A stretch of DNA of 37,916 nt from Peptococcaceae bacterium (GTDB lineage: Bacteria > Bacillota > Desulfitobacteriia > Desulfitobacteriales > Syntrophobotulaceae): NCBI GenBank assembly GCA_009782825.1, contig WRII01000026.1:1-37916 (forward strand), read 5' to 3'. The notes beneath the pieces are model-generated. The model was not told the DNA's origin. It searched no databases and saw nothing but the letters and a program-made list of their open reading frames with translations. Made by a program: the position numbers and the translations under genes. The first letter of the stretch is position 1. Each line of letters begins with the position of its first letter. This document shows positions 8,912 to 16,648 of the stretch, piece by piece.

Positions 8912-10217
8912 ACACTTCACCCCTCTTCGCCACAGCCCCAGGCCCAATCCTCGCCGACATATGAGACATATTCGCCAGCAGCCCCAAAAGCAGAAAATGC
9001 AGCACCAACGAATTCCCCCCCAAGCTGACCCAAGGCAGCACCAGCCCCGTCAACGGAAACAATTTCAGCACCCCGGCCAAAATCACCAGAGATTCCACCC
9101 CCAGCAAAATACCCACGCCGGCCGCTAAAATCTGCCCAAAACGATCCACCACTCGGAGACTCGTCACAAAACAACGGACAATCAAAACAATAAAGAGGGC
9201 AATCAACGCCACCGCCCCTATAAAGCCAAGCTCCTCCGCAATCACCGCAAAAATAAAATCCGATTCCGCCACCGGAATCTGAGAAGCCCCGGCGCCCTGA
9301 CCCAACCCCGTTCCAAAGATCCCCCCCGCCGCAAGAGCAAAAAGAGACTGCGCCATCTGATACCCATCGCCGGCCACATCCGCCCAAGGATCCAGCCATC
9401 CATCCACACGAACCCTGACATGAGAAAAGAGGAAATAAGCCAAAACAGCGCAAACCCCCGCCAAAGGCAAAGAAGAAACCAGATACAACTTGCGTCCCGT
9501 CACCAAATACATCATCAGAACAAAAAGGAAAAAGAAGACCATCGCCGTCCCCAAGCTCCTTTGAGCCGCCAAAGACCCCAACACCAAAACCATAAGCATC
9601 AAGAAAGGCCCGATCACCCGGCGGCCCGGCAAAGACAAAGGCCCCAGCTGAATATTGCCAATACTGAGCAGCTCCTTATTGGCATTCAGATACGCCGCCA
9701 AAAACAGCAGCGCACACACCTTCACCATCTCCTCCGGCTGGACACTAAGCGCTCCAACTTGAAACCAACGTGTCGCCCCAAACTGACTCATTCCAAAAAC
9801 CAGCGTCACCCCCAACAGGATCACAGCCAGGACGCCCCATAAATACCTATAATTCCCCAGCCGGCGATAATCCTTGAGCCCAAACACCACCCCATAATAG
9901 GCCACAATCCCCACACAGGCCCAGACGATATGCATAGACAAATCCTTATTGCCCAGATCCGCATCAATGCGCATGACAAACACCAAACCCATAGACATAA
10001 TCATGAGCACCAGAGACAGCAACACCCCATCGCCGCGAAAACGCGTAACATATTCCACAAACATCCCAATTATGACAAGCCCCGAAAAAACACCCAGCTG
10101 CCAGACCTCCCAAGGCGCCTTCCCCTGCAGCACAAGAATTCCCCAGCCCAGCCACAAAACGCCCAGAGCCATGACCCGCAGAAAAAATACGTTCAGATAC
10201 TCCTTCACGCCATGCAC
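8901..10217 (-). CDS. FtsW/RodA/SpoVE family SEDS glycosyltransferase
   Basis: A polytopic membrane protein of 438 residues with about 12 hydrophobic segments. It carries SEDS signatures, including 'QPEEMVKV' after the MSQFGATRWF segment, the loop aspartate region 'PVAESDFIFAVIAEELGFIG' and the C-terminal 'LPWVSLGGNSL'. The family polymerises lipid II into glycan strands, working with a class B PBP, which is the next gene here. The neighbourhood is equivalent to mycobacterial rodA-pbpA, but sequence alone does not separate RodA from FtsW. The start is a GTG whose first base is the last base of the phosphatase TAG stop, implying translational coupling. Confidence 0.93.
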   Translation of the reverse strand: MHGVKEYLNVFFLRVMALGVLWLGWGILVLQGKAPWEVWQLGVFSGLVIIGMFVEYVTRFRGDGVLLSLVLMIMSMGLVFVMRIDADLGNKDLSMHIVWACVGIVAYYGVVFGLKDYRRLGNYRYLWGVLAVILLGVTLVFGMSQFGATRWFQVGALSVQPEEMVKVCALLFLAAYLNANKELLSIGNIQLGPLSLPGRRVIGPFLMLMVLVLGSLAAQRSLGTAMVFFFLFVLMMYLVTGRKLYLVSSLPLAGVCAVLAYFLFSHVRVRVDGWLDPWADVAGDGYQMAQSLFALAAGGIFGTGLGQGAGASQIPVAESDFIFAVIAEELGFIGAVALIALFIVLIVRCFVTSLRVVDRFGQILAAGVGILLGVESLVILAGVLKLFPLTGLVLPWVSLGGNSLVLHFLLLGLLANMSHMSARIGPGAVAKRGEVYEL

Positions 10218-11143
10218 TATCTCTGCCCCGGCTCATTCCGATTAAATTCATGTGTTGATCCAAATTGAATCGTTGACTCCCCTCCAACCGGACCCTCACC
10301 CGACCTCTCACCCGGCCCCTCAGGCACTCCTTCAGCCGATCCTTCCGCCGGATCCACACTCAGATCTTCCTCCTCAACCGAGCAGCAGACCATCGTATAA
10401 TTATCCGTCGCTCCCCGGGCCAAGATCATATGACTCAGGCACTTCAGATAAGCTTGCCAGGGATGCTCCGGTGCTTCCTCATCAGACGACCCAAGATCTT
10501 CCTCTCCAAACATCTCCCCAGCCCCGGCAAACACTTGGGCCATTTCATCTTCATGGAGCAAATTCGTCGCGCCATCGGTGGTCAGCAAGAACATATCCCC
10601 CACATTCAGCCCAATCCGAAAACAATCCACGTCCAATTCCATCCCCATCCCCAAAGCCCTTGACAGCATATTGCGATTCGGGTGATCCTTAGCCTGCAGC
10701 TCCGTCAGCTGCCCGCTGCGCACCAACTCCGCCACCACAGAATGATCCTCCGTCAGTTGAGTCAATATGTTATTGCGCCACAAGTACACCCGGCTATCCC
10801 CCACATGCCCAATAATCCCTTGGGCCTCCTTAACAACCAGCGCCGAAAGAGTCGTTCCCATCCCCTCCCGCATGGCCTGAGACATCCCCTCGCGCATAAT
10901 CTGCATATTCGCATTATGTATGCCCATGACCAGGATCTCCGCCGCCTTCTGCGCCGAGCTGTGGGCCAACTCCACAGCCCTCTCCTCCAGAACCTGAACC
11001 GCTATCTGTGACGCAACCTCTCCCGCCCGATGCCCCCCCATGCCATCAGCCACAGCCGCCACACCATATTGGGGAAGCGCGATAAAATTATCTTCATTAC
11101 CCTTGCGGACAAGCCCCACACAGCTAATTCCATAAGCTTTCAT
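10217..11143 (-). CDS. stp: PP2C-family Ser/Thr phosphatase (Stp/PrpC/PstP)
   Basis: A metal-dependent phosphatase of 308 residues that reverses kinase action in the same operon. It shows the PP2C motifs RKGNEDNF, VADGMGGHRAGE, GDSRVYL, LTEDHS, TTDGATN and a late DNYTMV that supplies the metal aspartate. The catalytic domain ends at about residue 250. A glycine/glutamate-rich tail follows (EGSAEGVPEGPGERSGEG), unusual for the bacterial family and repeat-like, with STIQFGSTHEF near the end. It lacks the membrane anchor found in mycobacterial PstP. The start follows AGAGG by seven bases. It is encoded between the FHA protein and the SEDS enzyme. Confidence 0.95.
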   Translation of the reverse strand: MKAYGISCVGLVRKGNEDNFIALPQYGVAAVADGMGGHRAGEVASQIAVQVLEERAVELAHSSAQKAAEILVMGIHNANMQIMREGMSQAMREGMGTTLSALVVKEAQGIIGHVGDSRVYLWRNNILTQLTEDHSVVAELVRSGQLTELQAKDHPNRNMLSRALGMGMELDVDCFRIGLNVGDMFLLTTDGATNLLHEDEMAQVFAGAGEMFGEEDLGSSDEEAPEHPWQAYLKCLSHMILARGATDNYTMVCCSVEEEDLSVDPAEGSAEGVPEGPGERSGEGPVGGESTIQFGSTHEFNRNEPGQR

Positions 11144-11196
11144 GATTTAACCTCTTTTATAAATATAATTTAAAATAAGTCCATAAGTCCGTCTAT

Positions 11197-11646
11197 TCAA
11201 AACGTCCATCGCGAATACTGGAACGTCACACTTCCCACTTTAATAAAATCCCCCGGCACAAGCTGAATCTTCTCCGAAATCCTCTCCCCATTCACCCACG
11301 TTCCATTAGTACTGCCCTTATCCTCCAAAACCGTCATTCCGCCCCGATGTACAAAATGAGCATGCTCCACCGAACAAAACTGATCCGCCAACGGCACATC
11401 ATTGGTATTGCCCCGTCCCACCTTCAGACCCGGCGTCTCAATCTTAAACTTGCGGCCCTTAGGCAAATACTCCGTCCCATTCAAGACTTCCAAGCACGCC
11501 GCGCCCAAATCCGAATTCTTCGGCGCCAGACCCCGAGCCCGCAAATCCGCCAACTGAATCGTCAAAACCCGGATCAAAAACAGATAGATCCCGACAACAA
11601 AAACAATCTTGCCGAGAAAAATCAATATCTGCACCTTACCCCTCAC
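11197..11646 (-). CDS. Membrane-anchored FHA-domain protein (FhaB/FipA-like)
   Basis: A 149-residue protein with one N-terminal membrane span (about 8-30) and a C-terminal phosphothreonine-binding FHA domain. Key residues are seen: GR at 77-78, S-x-x-H at 92-95 and GSTNGTWVNG at 111-120. The domain should read phosphothreonines made by the operon's kinase and place partners at the division or elongation machinery, as known for FhaB/FipA in actinobacteria; the role here is inferred. The GTG start overlaps the upstream FHA gene stop in a GTGA overlap. The FHA core is complete. Confidence 0.9.
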   Translation of the reverse strand: MRGKVQILIFLGKIVFVVGIYLFLIRVLTIQLADLRARGLAPKNSDLGAACLEVLNGTEYLPKGRKFKIETPGLKVGRGNTNDVPLADQFCSVEHAHFVHRGGMTVLEDKGSTNGTWVNGERISEKIQLVPGDFIKVGSVTFQYSRWTF

Positions 11647-12542
11647 TTTCCTTGATATTCCGGCATCTGGAAGACAAAAGTCGTCTGACCCACACGAACA
11701 CGATCCCCCGGCTTCAGGATGTACTTATCAATATGCACCCCATTCACATACGTCCCATTCGTGCTGCCCAAATCCTCAATACACCATCTCATTCCCTCCC
11801 GGAAAACCGTCAGGTGCTGGCGGGACACCTCATCATCCTGCAACGCCAAATCGCACGCATTCTGCCTCCCCACAATAATCGCATCCTGATCCAAGTGAAA
11901 GATCTTGCCCAAATGAAAACCCTCCACAAATTCAAGATAGGCATCTATTTCGAGATTCCCATGAGAATTCCTGCTAGGCTCCTCCCCCTCCCGCCGATTC
12001 CCCCCCTTGTCCTCACTCGCCAACTCCCTCTCCCGGGACACGGAACCCCTCTCTCGGGACACGGAACCCCTTTCCCGGGACACGGAACCCCTTTCCTGCG
12101 CCATAACAGAGGTTTTTTCGACATAATTTTCCTCGGCAAACCTCTCGAATTTCTCCGGCTGCCAACTGGCGACAGCCTGATCATCAAATCCCACTTCAAG
12201 CTTAATCTTACCCGAAGCCACATTCTTTTCTTCCGCCAGCTCAATAAAAGGCGGCGTCAAAAACGTAAATCCCTGCTTCGTGCCCTCCTCATAAATATGG
12301 CGGGACAGCTCCTTCAGGAAAGTATGCCCAAAATTTGTAATCGCCCGATAATCCTCAGGGTTCAGCGTCACCCTGTAAACATTTGGCACATAGACATTTG
12401 TGACGCTAATCTGTTTGTTGCGCTGCATCGCGCGCAGCAATTCTCTGGCTACCTCCACAGGCTGAATGCTCTCCGCATTTTTTTTAAAGAGGAAAGTAAA
12501 AATCACCTCAGCCACATCCTCACATTTTGATAATAGGTTCAC
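11643..12542 (-). CDS. DUF3662 and FHA domain protein (FhaA-like)
   Basis: A 299-residue cytoplasmic protein. The N-terminal DUF3662 domain (about 1-125) opens with a family-like 'NLLSKCEDVAE' and has the usual 'SVTNVYVPNVYRVTLNPED' region. A charged linker with three tandem GSVSRER units follows, and a C-terminal FHA domain shows VGRQNACDL, S-R-Q-H and GSTNGTYVNG. FhaA binds phosphorylated partners such as the lipid II flippase MviN in mycobacteria; that role is transferred by analogy. I chose the GTG at 12542 because GGGAGG lies ten bases before it and it matches the family start. The frame is open to 12563. It overlaps the end of rlmN by 23 bases. Confidence 0.9.
   Translation of the reverse strand: MNLLSKCEDVAEVIFTFLFKKNAESIQPVEVARELLRAMQRNKQISVTNVYVPNVYRVTLNPEDYRAITNFGHTFLKELSRHIYEEGTKQGFTFLTPPFIELAEEKNVASGKIKLEVGFDDQAVASWQPEKFERFAEENYVEKTSVMAQERGSVSRERGSVSRERGSVSRERELASEDKGGNRREGEEPSRNSHGNLEIDAYLEFVEGFHLGKIFHLDQDAIIVGRQNACDLALQDDEVSRQHLTVFREGMRWCIEDLGSTNGTYVNGVHIDKYILKPGDRVRVGQTTFVFQMPEYQGK
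12031..12093 (-). repeat. Three 21-bp in-frame tandem repeats in the FhaA linker
   Basis: Three nearly identical 21-base units (core CGGGACACGGAACCCCT on the plus strand) encode GSVSRER three times on the minus strand. They lie between the DUF3662 and FHA domains, where length change should be tolerated. Confidence 0.88.
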
Positions 12543-13620
12543 AGGCCTCAACCCTCCCAACACCCTCTCTCCCAGACTTTCCCCTTAACTGCCCGCAAGC
12601 CGCCTCAATATCCGCGCCCTTTTCTTCTCGTAGGCTGACAGGAATACGCTCTCGCTCCAGAACCGCCATATAGCGGGACATTTGCCTCCCCGAAGGCCGT
12701 TCATAGTGCGGTTGGGTGGGGTTCACAGAAACCGGATTTACAGGAATCAGATTCACATGGGCAGTCATCCCCTTGAGCAGCTTCGTCAAAGCTTCAGCCT
12801 CCTCAAGAGTGCAAGTCTCCTGAGTTAGAGCCATCTCGAAAGTAATCCGCCTGTGGGTCTGCGCACTATAGTACCGGCACGCCTCCATAAGGACAGCCAG
12901 CGGATACCTTTTATTCATCGGCACCAACGTATCCCGCACAGCATCACAACTCGAATGCAGCGACACCGCCAACCCAATCTGAGACCTCGCCGCCGCCAAA
13001 TGCAAAATACCCGGCGCCACACCACAAGTTGAAATCGTCATTTTGCGCATCCCCATATTCAAGCCCCGTTCAGCATGGAAAAGGTCAATCGCCTGCATCA
13101 CCGGCTCCCTGTTCAAGAAAGGTTCACCCATTCCCATAAAAACCAAATTGCCGATCTTAAAATCAGGCCTCATTTCCTTCTCAGCCCGGATGACCTCCAA
13201 GGCTTGGGCCACAATCTCTCCCGCCGTCAGGTTTCGCCGGAATCCATCCCGTCCCGTCGCGCAAAAAACACACCCCACAGCACAACCCGCCTGAGTAGAC
13301 ACGCAAAGCGTCCAGCGCTTCGCCTCTCCATCCGGAATAAGAACCGTCTCAATACATTCCCCATCCGCCATGCAGAACAGATATTTGCGGGTTCCATCCA
13401 ACGAACATCGCCGATCCGCCAGAGCCACAGATCCAAAGAACAGATCGCAGCTCAATGTCTTCCGGATCTCCGTCCCCAAAGACGGAATCTCATCCCAACA
13501 CTGTGCCCCCCGGCGGTGCACCCCGGCAAAAATCTGGCGCCCCCGGTACTCAGGAAACCCCCGTTCGCCACACAGCGCCATCAGGTCCTTTTCGGAACAA
13601 GATCTGACATCTTTACCCAT
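12520..13620 (-). CDS. rlmN: 23S rRNA (adenine2503-C2)-methyltransferase
   Basis: A radical SAM enzyme that methylates A2503 of 23S rRNA and A37 of some tRNAs. The 366-residue protein has the radical SAM cysteine motif CAVGCVFC, followed by FMGMGEPFLN. It also carries MRKMTISTCGV, AVSLHS and the late NLIPVNP segment. The ATG at 13620 follows AAGGA by seven bases and matches the family start (GKDVRSCSEKDL); the frame runs 11 codons further to a GTG lacking a ribosome site. This is the first gene of the ten-gene operon reaching rpe. In Bacillus rsmB precedes it directly, while here a seven-gene island separates them. Firm identification. Confidence 0.96.
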   Translation of the reverse strand: MGKDVRSCSEKDLMALCGERGFPEYRGRQIFAGVHRRGAQCWDEIPSLGTEIRKTLSCDLFFGSVALADRRCSLDGTRKYLFCMADGECIETVLIPDGEAKRWTLCVSTQAGCAVGCVFCATGRDGFRRNLTAGEIVAQALEVIRAEKEMRPDFKIGNLVFMGMGEPFLNREPVMQAIDLFHAERGLNMGMRKMTISTCGVAPGILHLAAARSQIGLAVSLHSSCDAVRDTLVPMNKRYPLAVLMEACRYYSAQTHRRITFEMALTQETCTLEEAEALTKLLKGMTAHVNLIPVNPVSVNPTQPHYERPSGRQMSRYMAVLERERIPVSLREEKGADIEAACGQLRGKSGREGVGRVEACEPIIKM

Positions 13621-13714
13621 CACACATTCCTTAATACTCACTGTATTATTCACCCATTTCAGCCATTATAAACCTGACACCTCCCATGGCCGGTGAAAAG
13701 AACCTCTTAACAGT

Positions 13715-13795
13715 ATCATATCAAAAAATACCCCCAAAGGTAAATATATATATTGATAAAATTAAAAAATACATTAATCACCAATACAATGTCAA
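13715..13795 (-). promoter_or_regulatory. Tandem promoters upstream of rlmN
   Basis: On the minus strand TTGACA (13795-13790) is followed after 18 bases by TATTTT (13771-13766). Closer to the gene, TTTACC (13744-13739) is followed after 18 bases by TATGAT (13720-13715). Either could drive the rlmN-to-rpe operon, so it need not depend on read-through from the island. Confidence 0.5.
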
Positions 13796-13805
13796 AGTTA
13801 TTTCC

Positions 13806-13818
13806 TTACAGTCCCTAA
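13806..13818 (-). repeat. Dispersed repeat copy B
   Basis: On the minus strand TTAGGGACTGTAA. It contains the TAG stop of the ATPase gene (13817-13815). With copy C it forms an inverted pair flanking that gene. Confidence 0.75.
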
Positions 13819-14888
13819 CTGTCAGCTGTTCTCACCTGGCCCAAAACATGGCCGATCAAGTCATTGCGCATCTCATCCAGGCGCTGAACCCCGGCGCATT
13901 CGTGAGCCAGACTCTTCAGGCGCTGCCGCAGGCGCCGCATCTCCTCGAGAATCGCCGCCAGCTCCGGCCCATGGCACTCCTTCAGCCCCAACTCTTTCAG
14001 CTTGACAGGATTCCCTCTCCAGAGCGCCAGACTTTTCCATGGAAAAATAATTCCAATGACACGGAAGGGATAAATAGGATGAAGAACGATTTCAATCCTT
14101 TGCCCCAAAGATTTGATTTCATCAAGGATCGTGCGCCACATCTCGTCAGAGTCCTCATCATCCACACAAATACGATCGAAATTACGCAGATAACGAGTCG
14201 CGCAATTCGTCCACCCTTCCCCCTGCAGAGCATGAAGAAAACAGAAAGAGACCTTGTTCGTTTTGATGATCGCTAAAACCGTACTCAAATCCTCACAGGA
14301 CATCTCCCCCATCCCTTGGAGACCTTGGTAAAAACGCGGAAGTTCCTTATGCTCCATGAAATCCGCATGGTCATCCCCCTCCTGTCCCTGCGGATATTCA
14401 AGAGCCAGCTGCTCCTCGCGCCGACGCCCCAGATCTTCCAGCCTCGCCAAAATATCCTCAATCTCTTGCCGGCGCTCCTCCCACTTCGCCTTGTACACGC
14501 ATTCCTCCAAATCAATACGCACCGTCAGCCGGCCGGACATCGGAGTGTCAGAGATCGATCGGTCTGCCGTCAAGCTGCCGCCGGAAACGTCGCCGGCTCC
14601 CTCCCGGCCAAATTCGTTAATATCAATGATAAAGACACTGGATCCCGGCAAAAACAGTCCCGCCAACAGATCCGGATCACAGGCCTGCCGGATATAATCC
14701 ACATCATAGCACCGGTCGGACAGTTGGATCCCCAACATTTTAATAAAAGTTGATTTATCCAAGCCTGTGTTTCCCATAAGGTAATATGTACACAGGCATT
14801 CTTCCGTCACGTCCGGTACCAGAGATATATGACCACGAGGGGTATACGCCTCTAAATAGTAATGGCGTACATTCGCGCGGATAGCCAT
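13815..14888 (-). CDS. Degenerate P-loop ATPase-like protein (PRK06851-like)
   Basis: A 357-residue protein. Its start, RHYYLEAYTPRGHISLVPD followed by GNTGLDKST and later YDVDYIRQACDPD, resembles the two-lobed P-loop family known as PRK06851, in which each lobe carries GxPGTGKST. Here the first loop has Asp in place of the Gly before the Lys, and the second lobe has only a loop-like relic (QGEGWTNCAT) followed by the family's HPIYPFRVIGIIFPW-type strand. ATP binding may therefore be impaired. The middle region (about 140-190) is charged and helical. Function of the family is unknown to me. The start at 14888 has GGAGG seven bases upstream; the frame is open to 15053 across a dispersed repeat, but that part looks non-coding. 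It is the last gene of the accessory island. Confidence 0.7.
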   Translation of the reverse strand: MAIRANVRHYYLEAYTPRGHISLVPDVTEECLCTYYLMGNTGLDKSTFIKMLGIQLSDRCYDVDYIRQACDPDLLAGLFLPGSSVFIIDINEFGREGAGDVSGGSLTADRSISDTPMSGRLTVRIDLEECVYKAKWEERRQEIEDILARLEDLGRRREEQLALEYPQGQEGDDHADFMEHKELPRFYQGLQGMGEMSCEDLSTVLAIIKTNKVSFCFLHALQGEGWTNCATRYLRNFDRICVDDEDSDEMWRTILDEIKSLGQRIEIVLHPIYPFRVIGIIFPWKSLALWRGNPVKLKELGLKECHGPELAAILEEMRRLRQRLKSLAHECAGVQRLDEMRNDLIGHVLGQVRTADS

Positions 14889-14987
14889 CGCCATTCCTCC
14901 ATTCAACCGGGTATAACCGGCTTGAATTTTTCTGAGATATCTTGTGTTGTGATATCTTATGCGAGGCGTCTCTGCGTGGTGATTAGC

Positions 14988-15004
14988 TAAGGGACTGTAA
15001 CTAA
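14988..15004 (+). repeat. Dispersed repeat copy C (TAAGGGACTGTAACTAA)
   Basis: An exact 17-base match to copy A, in opposite orientation. It lies between the stop of the 129-residue gene (15022) and the start of the ATPase gene (14888). A GGCGTCTCTG about 20 bases before it resembles the GGGCGTGTCTGAA found before copy D. Confidence 0.8.
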
Positions 15005-15021
15005 ATGCGGAAGCCGGAAGA

Positions 15022-15411
15022 TTAGAACCCCGCCCCGCCATGAGTACCCCCACTGCTGCTTACATGAGTACTGCTCCCACCACCTTCCGTCAAAGTGCGG
15101 GCTTCAATGGCTCGCGCAACAGCCTCATCTGCAGTTTCAAAAATATTGAGTACCTGCGCCAGGGCATCAATCATGTTATTCAGTAAAGATGTAACAGCCC
15201 CATCTATACCAGCGATTTCTTCATTGATCTTTTTAAGAACCTCGACAGCTTCTCCGCTGATATCCTCAGGGATGTTCAGGCTTATGGCGTCCCTCTTGAT
15301 GACAATATCGGCGGCCAGGTTGATGAGTTGCATCCTTTTTGAGAGAAAAAGGGGTTTATTAATCTTGATAAAGGAGCTTGATGTTGATGGAGCATCCATG
15401 TTTAGAGCCAT
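15022..15411 (-). CDS. Small helical protein, possible type VII secretion partner
   Basis: A 129-residue protein with no membrane span. An N-terminal region (about 1-50) is followed by long helices with heptad-like spacing (EAVEVLKKINEEIAGIDGAV, LLNNMIDALAQVLNIFETAD), then a glycine/serine-rich tail (TEGGGSSTHVSSSGGTHGG). The helical hairpin ending in 'FETADEAVARAIEA' is in the style of small type VII secretion partners such as the TIGR04197 group, but there is no WxG and no terminal YxxxD/E, so the link is weak. The start at 15411 follows GGGAGGA by nine bases; the frame is open six codons further. It lies between the WXG100-like gene and the ATPase gene. Confidence 0.6.
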   Translation of the reverse strand: MALNMDAPSTSSSFIKINKPLFLSKRMQLINLAADIVIKRDAISLNIPEDISGEAVEVLKKINEEIAGIDGAVTSLLNNMIDALAQVLNIFETADEAVARAIEARTLTEGGGSSTHVSSSGGTHGGAGF

Positions 15412-15542
15412 ATTGTTGGTTCCTCCCATCTCTTTTTTTATTTATTTATCAATCTTTTTGTCCTATTAGACCCATGTTAACCTGATAGACCACTAGTACC
15501 TTACAGACGCGAAGCGTCAATAAAAAACAAGAAAATCCAATA

Positions 15543-15592
15543 CTGACCACTAACCACTGATCACTGACCACTTGCGGGCAAAGCCCGCATTA
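15543..15592 (+). repeat. 50-bp repeat, first copy (perfect inverted match to 37516-37565)
   Basis: All 50 bases match the reverse complement of 37516-37565. It comprises a ladder of TGACCAC/TGATCAC-like units and a GCGGGC-TTT-GCCCGC-type hairpin (plus strand GCGGGCAAAGCCCGC). Its last three bases are the TAA stop of the 94-residue gene on the minus strand. Just to its left, GACGC-GAA-GCGTC forms another small hairpin at about 15508-15520. Confidence 0.92.
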
Positions 15593-15874
15593 GAGCCCAA
15601 CAGCACTAAAGCTGTCATCCTCATTTACTTTTTCAACAAAAGCCTCAATTTCTGTGCCCAGTAGTTTCATCTCTTCTCTTATTAAGCCTTGGTATTGGGA
15701 GGCATGATCCGCGAAAGCGGCTACGCTTTTAGCGGTTTGACCTGCCATGACATCAAGCTCGGAGATTTCACGAAGTATTTGAAGGAAGTTCTTGAAAAAT
15801 TCATCTTCATAAAGATCCCCTATTTGGGTGTAGGCCTCTTTCAGGGCTGTAAAGGATTCCGGAGTAAATTTCAT
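15590..15874 (-). CDS. WXG100-like small protein
   Basis: A 94-residue, acidic, all-helical protein of exactly WXG100 size. Residues about 41-90 (MAGQTAKSVAAFADHAS, then REEMKLLGTEIEAFVEKV) fit the second half of a WXG100 helical hairpin, with MAG standing where WxG would be. It is preceded by a ribosome site (AAGGAG) and a good ATG. In known type VII loci such proteins pair with larger LXG-type substrates or with each other, and a 598-residue candidate substrate lies three genes upstream. No secretion ATPase (EssC) is in the window. The stop codon lies inside the 50-bp repeat. The call is based on size, helicity and the partial motif only. Confidence 0.55.
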   Translation of the reverse strand: MKFTPESFTALKEAYTQIGDLYEDEFFKNFLQILREISELDVMAGQTAKSVAAFADHASQYQGLIREEMKLLGTEIEAFVEKVNEDDSFSAVGL

Positions 15875-15910
15875 AGATGGAATTCTCCTTTCTTGGTTAT
15901 GAGATGTCGA

Positions 15911-16600
15911 TCACAGATCAAGGGTGGTCTCATAATCAGGATCGAGATACTTCTTGTGCAGTTCGTTGACTTGGTCGGGGGTGAGGCTTTCGAAGGAATA
16001 GGAAAAACGGTATGGCGTTTTTCTGCTTTTGTCCTTATTGTTTTCTTTATCATAAGCGAACAGGAGGCTATCAATCTGTGTGCGATAATCAAACAGAACA
16101 TCTGTAGACGCATACCATGTGATATAGGCATTGATTTGTTGATTATCTAGATATGTTTTGGGTGTGCTGTCAGGGTTAGCCGCATTTTCCAAAAATTCCC
16201 TCACATCCATCAGAGTTAGTATCTGACCCGTTTCTTGGGTATAGCAATTGAGGTTGGTTTGGAGATATGTCTCTCTAACTTGCTCATAAGGACGATAGCC
16301 TGCAAAATCAATTTCCTCATCTTGTTTTATGTCGGCCCCTCTGTTCATGGCCAAAGCTACATTTTGAGTGATGTAAAGAGATGCGAGTTTGTCCTTCTCT
16401 CTGGTTTCCTCCATTTCTTGAGAACTTTTTTCTGCAACAGCACCTCCGACCAAGAAAGTCCCTATGTAATAGACCGCCACAAGTCCTCCAATCAGAAGGA
16501 GCATGCTTAAAACATAAATGAGGATCATTTTGTCATTATTCATAATTAGGCTTTCTTTGTTTTTTCTTTTCTCTTTTGTTTGCATCTCATCATTAGCCAT
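15911..16600 (-). CDS. Single-pass membrane protein of the accessory island
   Basis: A 229-residue protein. A charged cytoplasmic start (about 1-24) precedes one membrane span (about 25-50), and an extracytoplasmic helical domain of about 180 residues follows, topology being inferred from positive charges before the span. Its end, SLTPDQVNELHKKYLDPDY, resembles the SLxxLSxxEIxELYxxY ending of the two upstream proteins, so the three may share a recognition tail. I do not recognise a family. The start at 16600 follows GGTGGGGGC closely; the frame is open 14 codons further without a better site. It begins 48 bases after the stop of the upstream membrane protein gene. Confidence 0.65.
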   Translation of the reverse strand: MANDEMQTKEKRKNKESLIMNNDKMILIYVLSMLLLIGGLVAVYYIGTFLVGGAVAEKSSQEMEETREKDKLASLYITQNVALAMNRGADIKQDEEIDFAGYRPYEQVRETYLQTNLNCYTQETGQILTLMDVREFLENAANPDSTPKTYLDNQQINAYITWYASTDVLFDYRTQIDSLLFAYDKENNKDKSRKTPYRFSYSFESLTPDQVNELHKKYLDPDYETTLDL

Positions 16601-16648
16601 TTTCTTGCCCCCACCGTTCAGGTTTTTGGTATATTGATACAATTCTTT

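Noticed and set aside
12031-12093. Regular repeats considered as a CRISPR array
   Set aside because: Units are adjacent with no spacers and encode an in-frame peptide repeat.
11652-12530. 292-codon plus-strand open frame opposite the FhaA-like gene
   Set aside because: Mirrors the FHA gene and its tandem repeats; no start signals and no family features.
13806-15004. Inverted repeats B and C considered as ends of an insertion sequence of 1.2 kb
   Set aside because: The enclosed gene is a P-loop ATPase-like protein with no transposase motif, and the same repeat occurs singly elsewhere; kept only as a dispersed repeat.
15543-15592. 50-bp repeat considered as a CRISPR repeat or tRNA-like attachment site
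   Set aside because: Only two copies, 22 kb apart, inverted; no spacer structure and no similarity to the tRNA gene.
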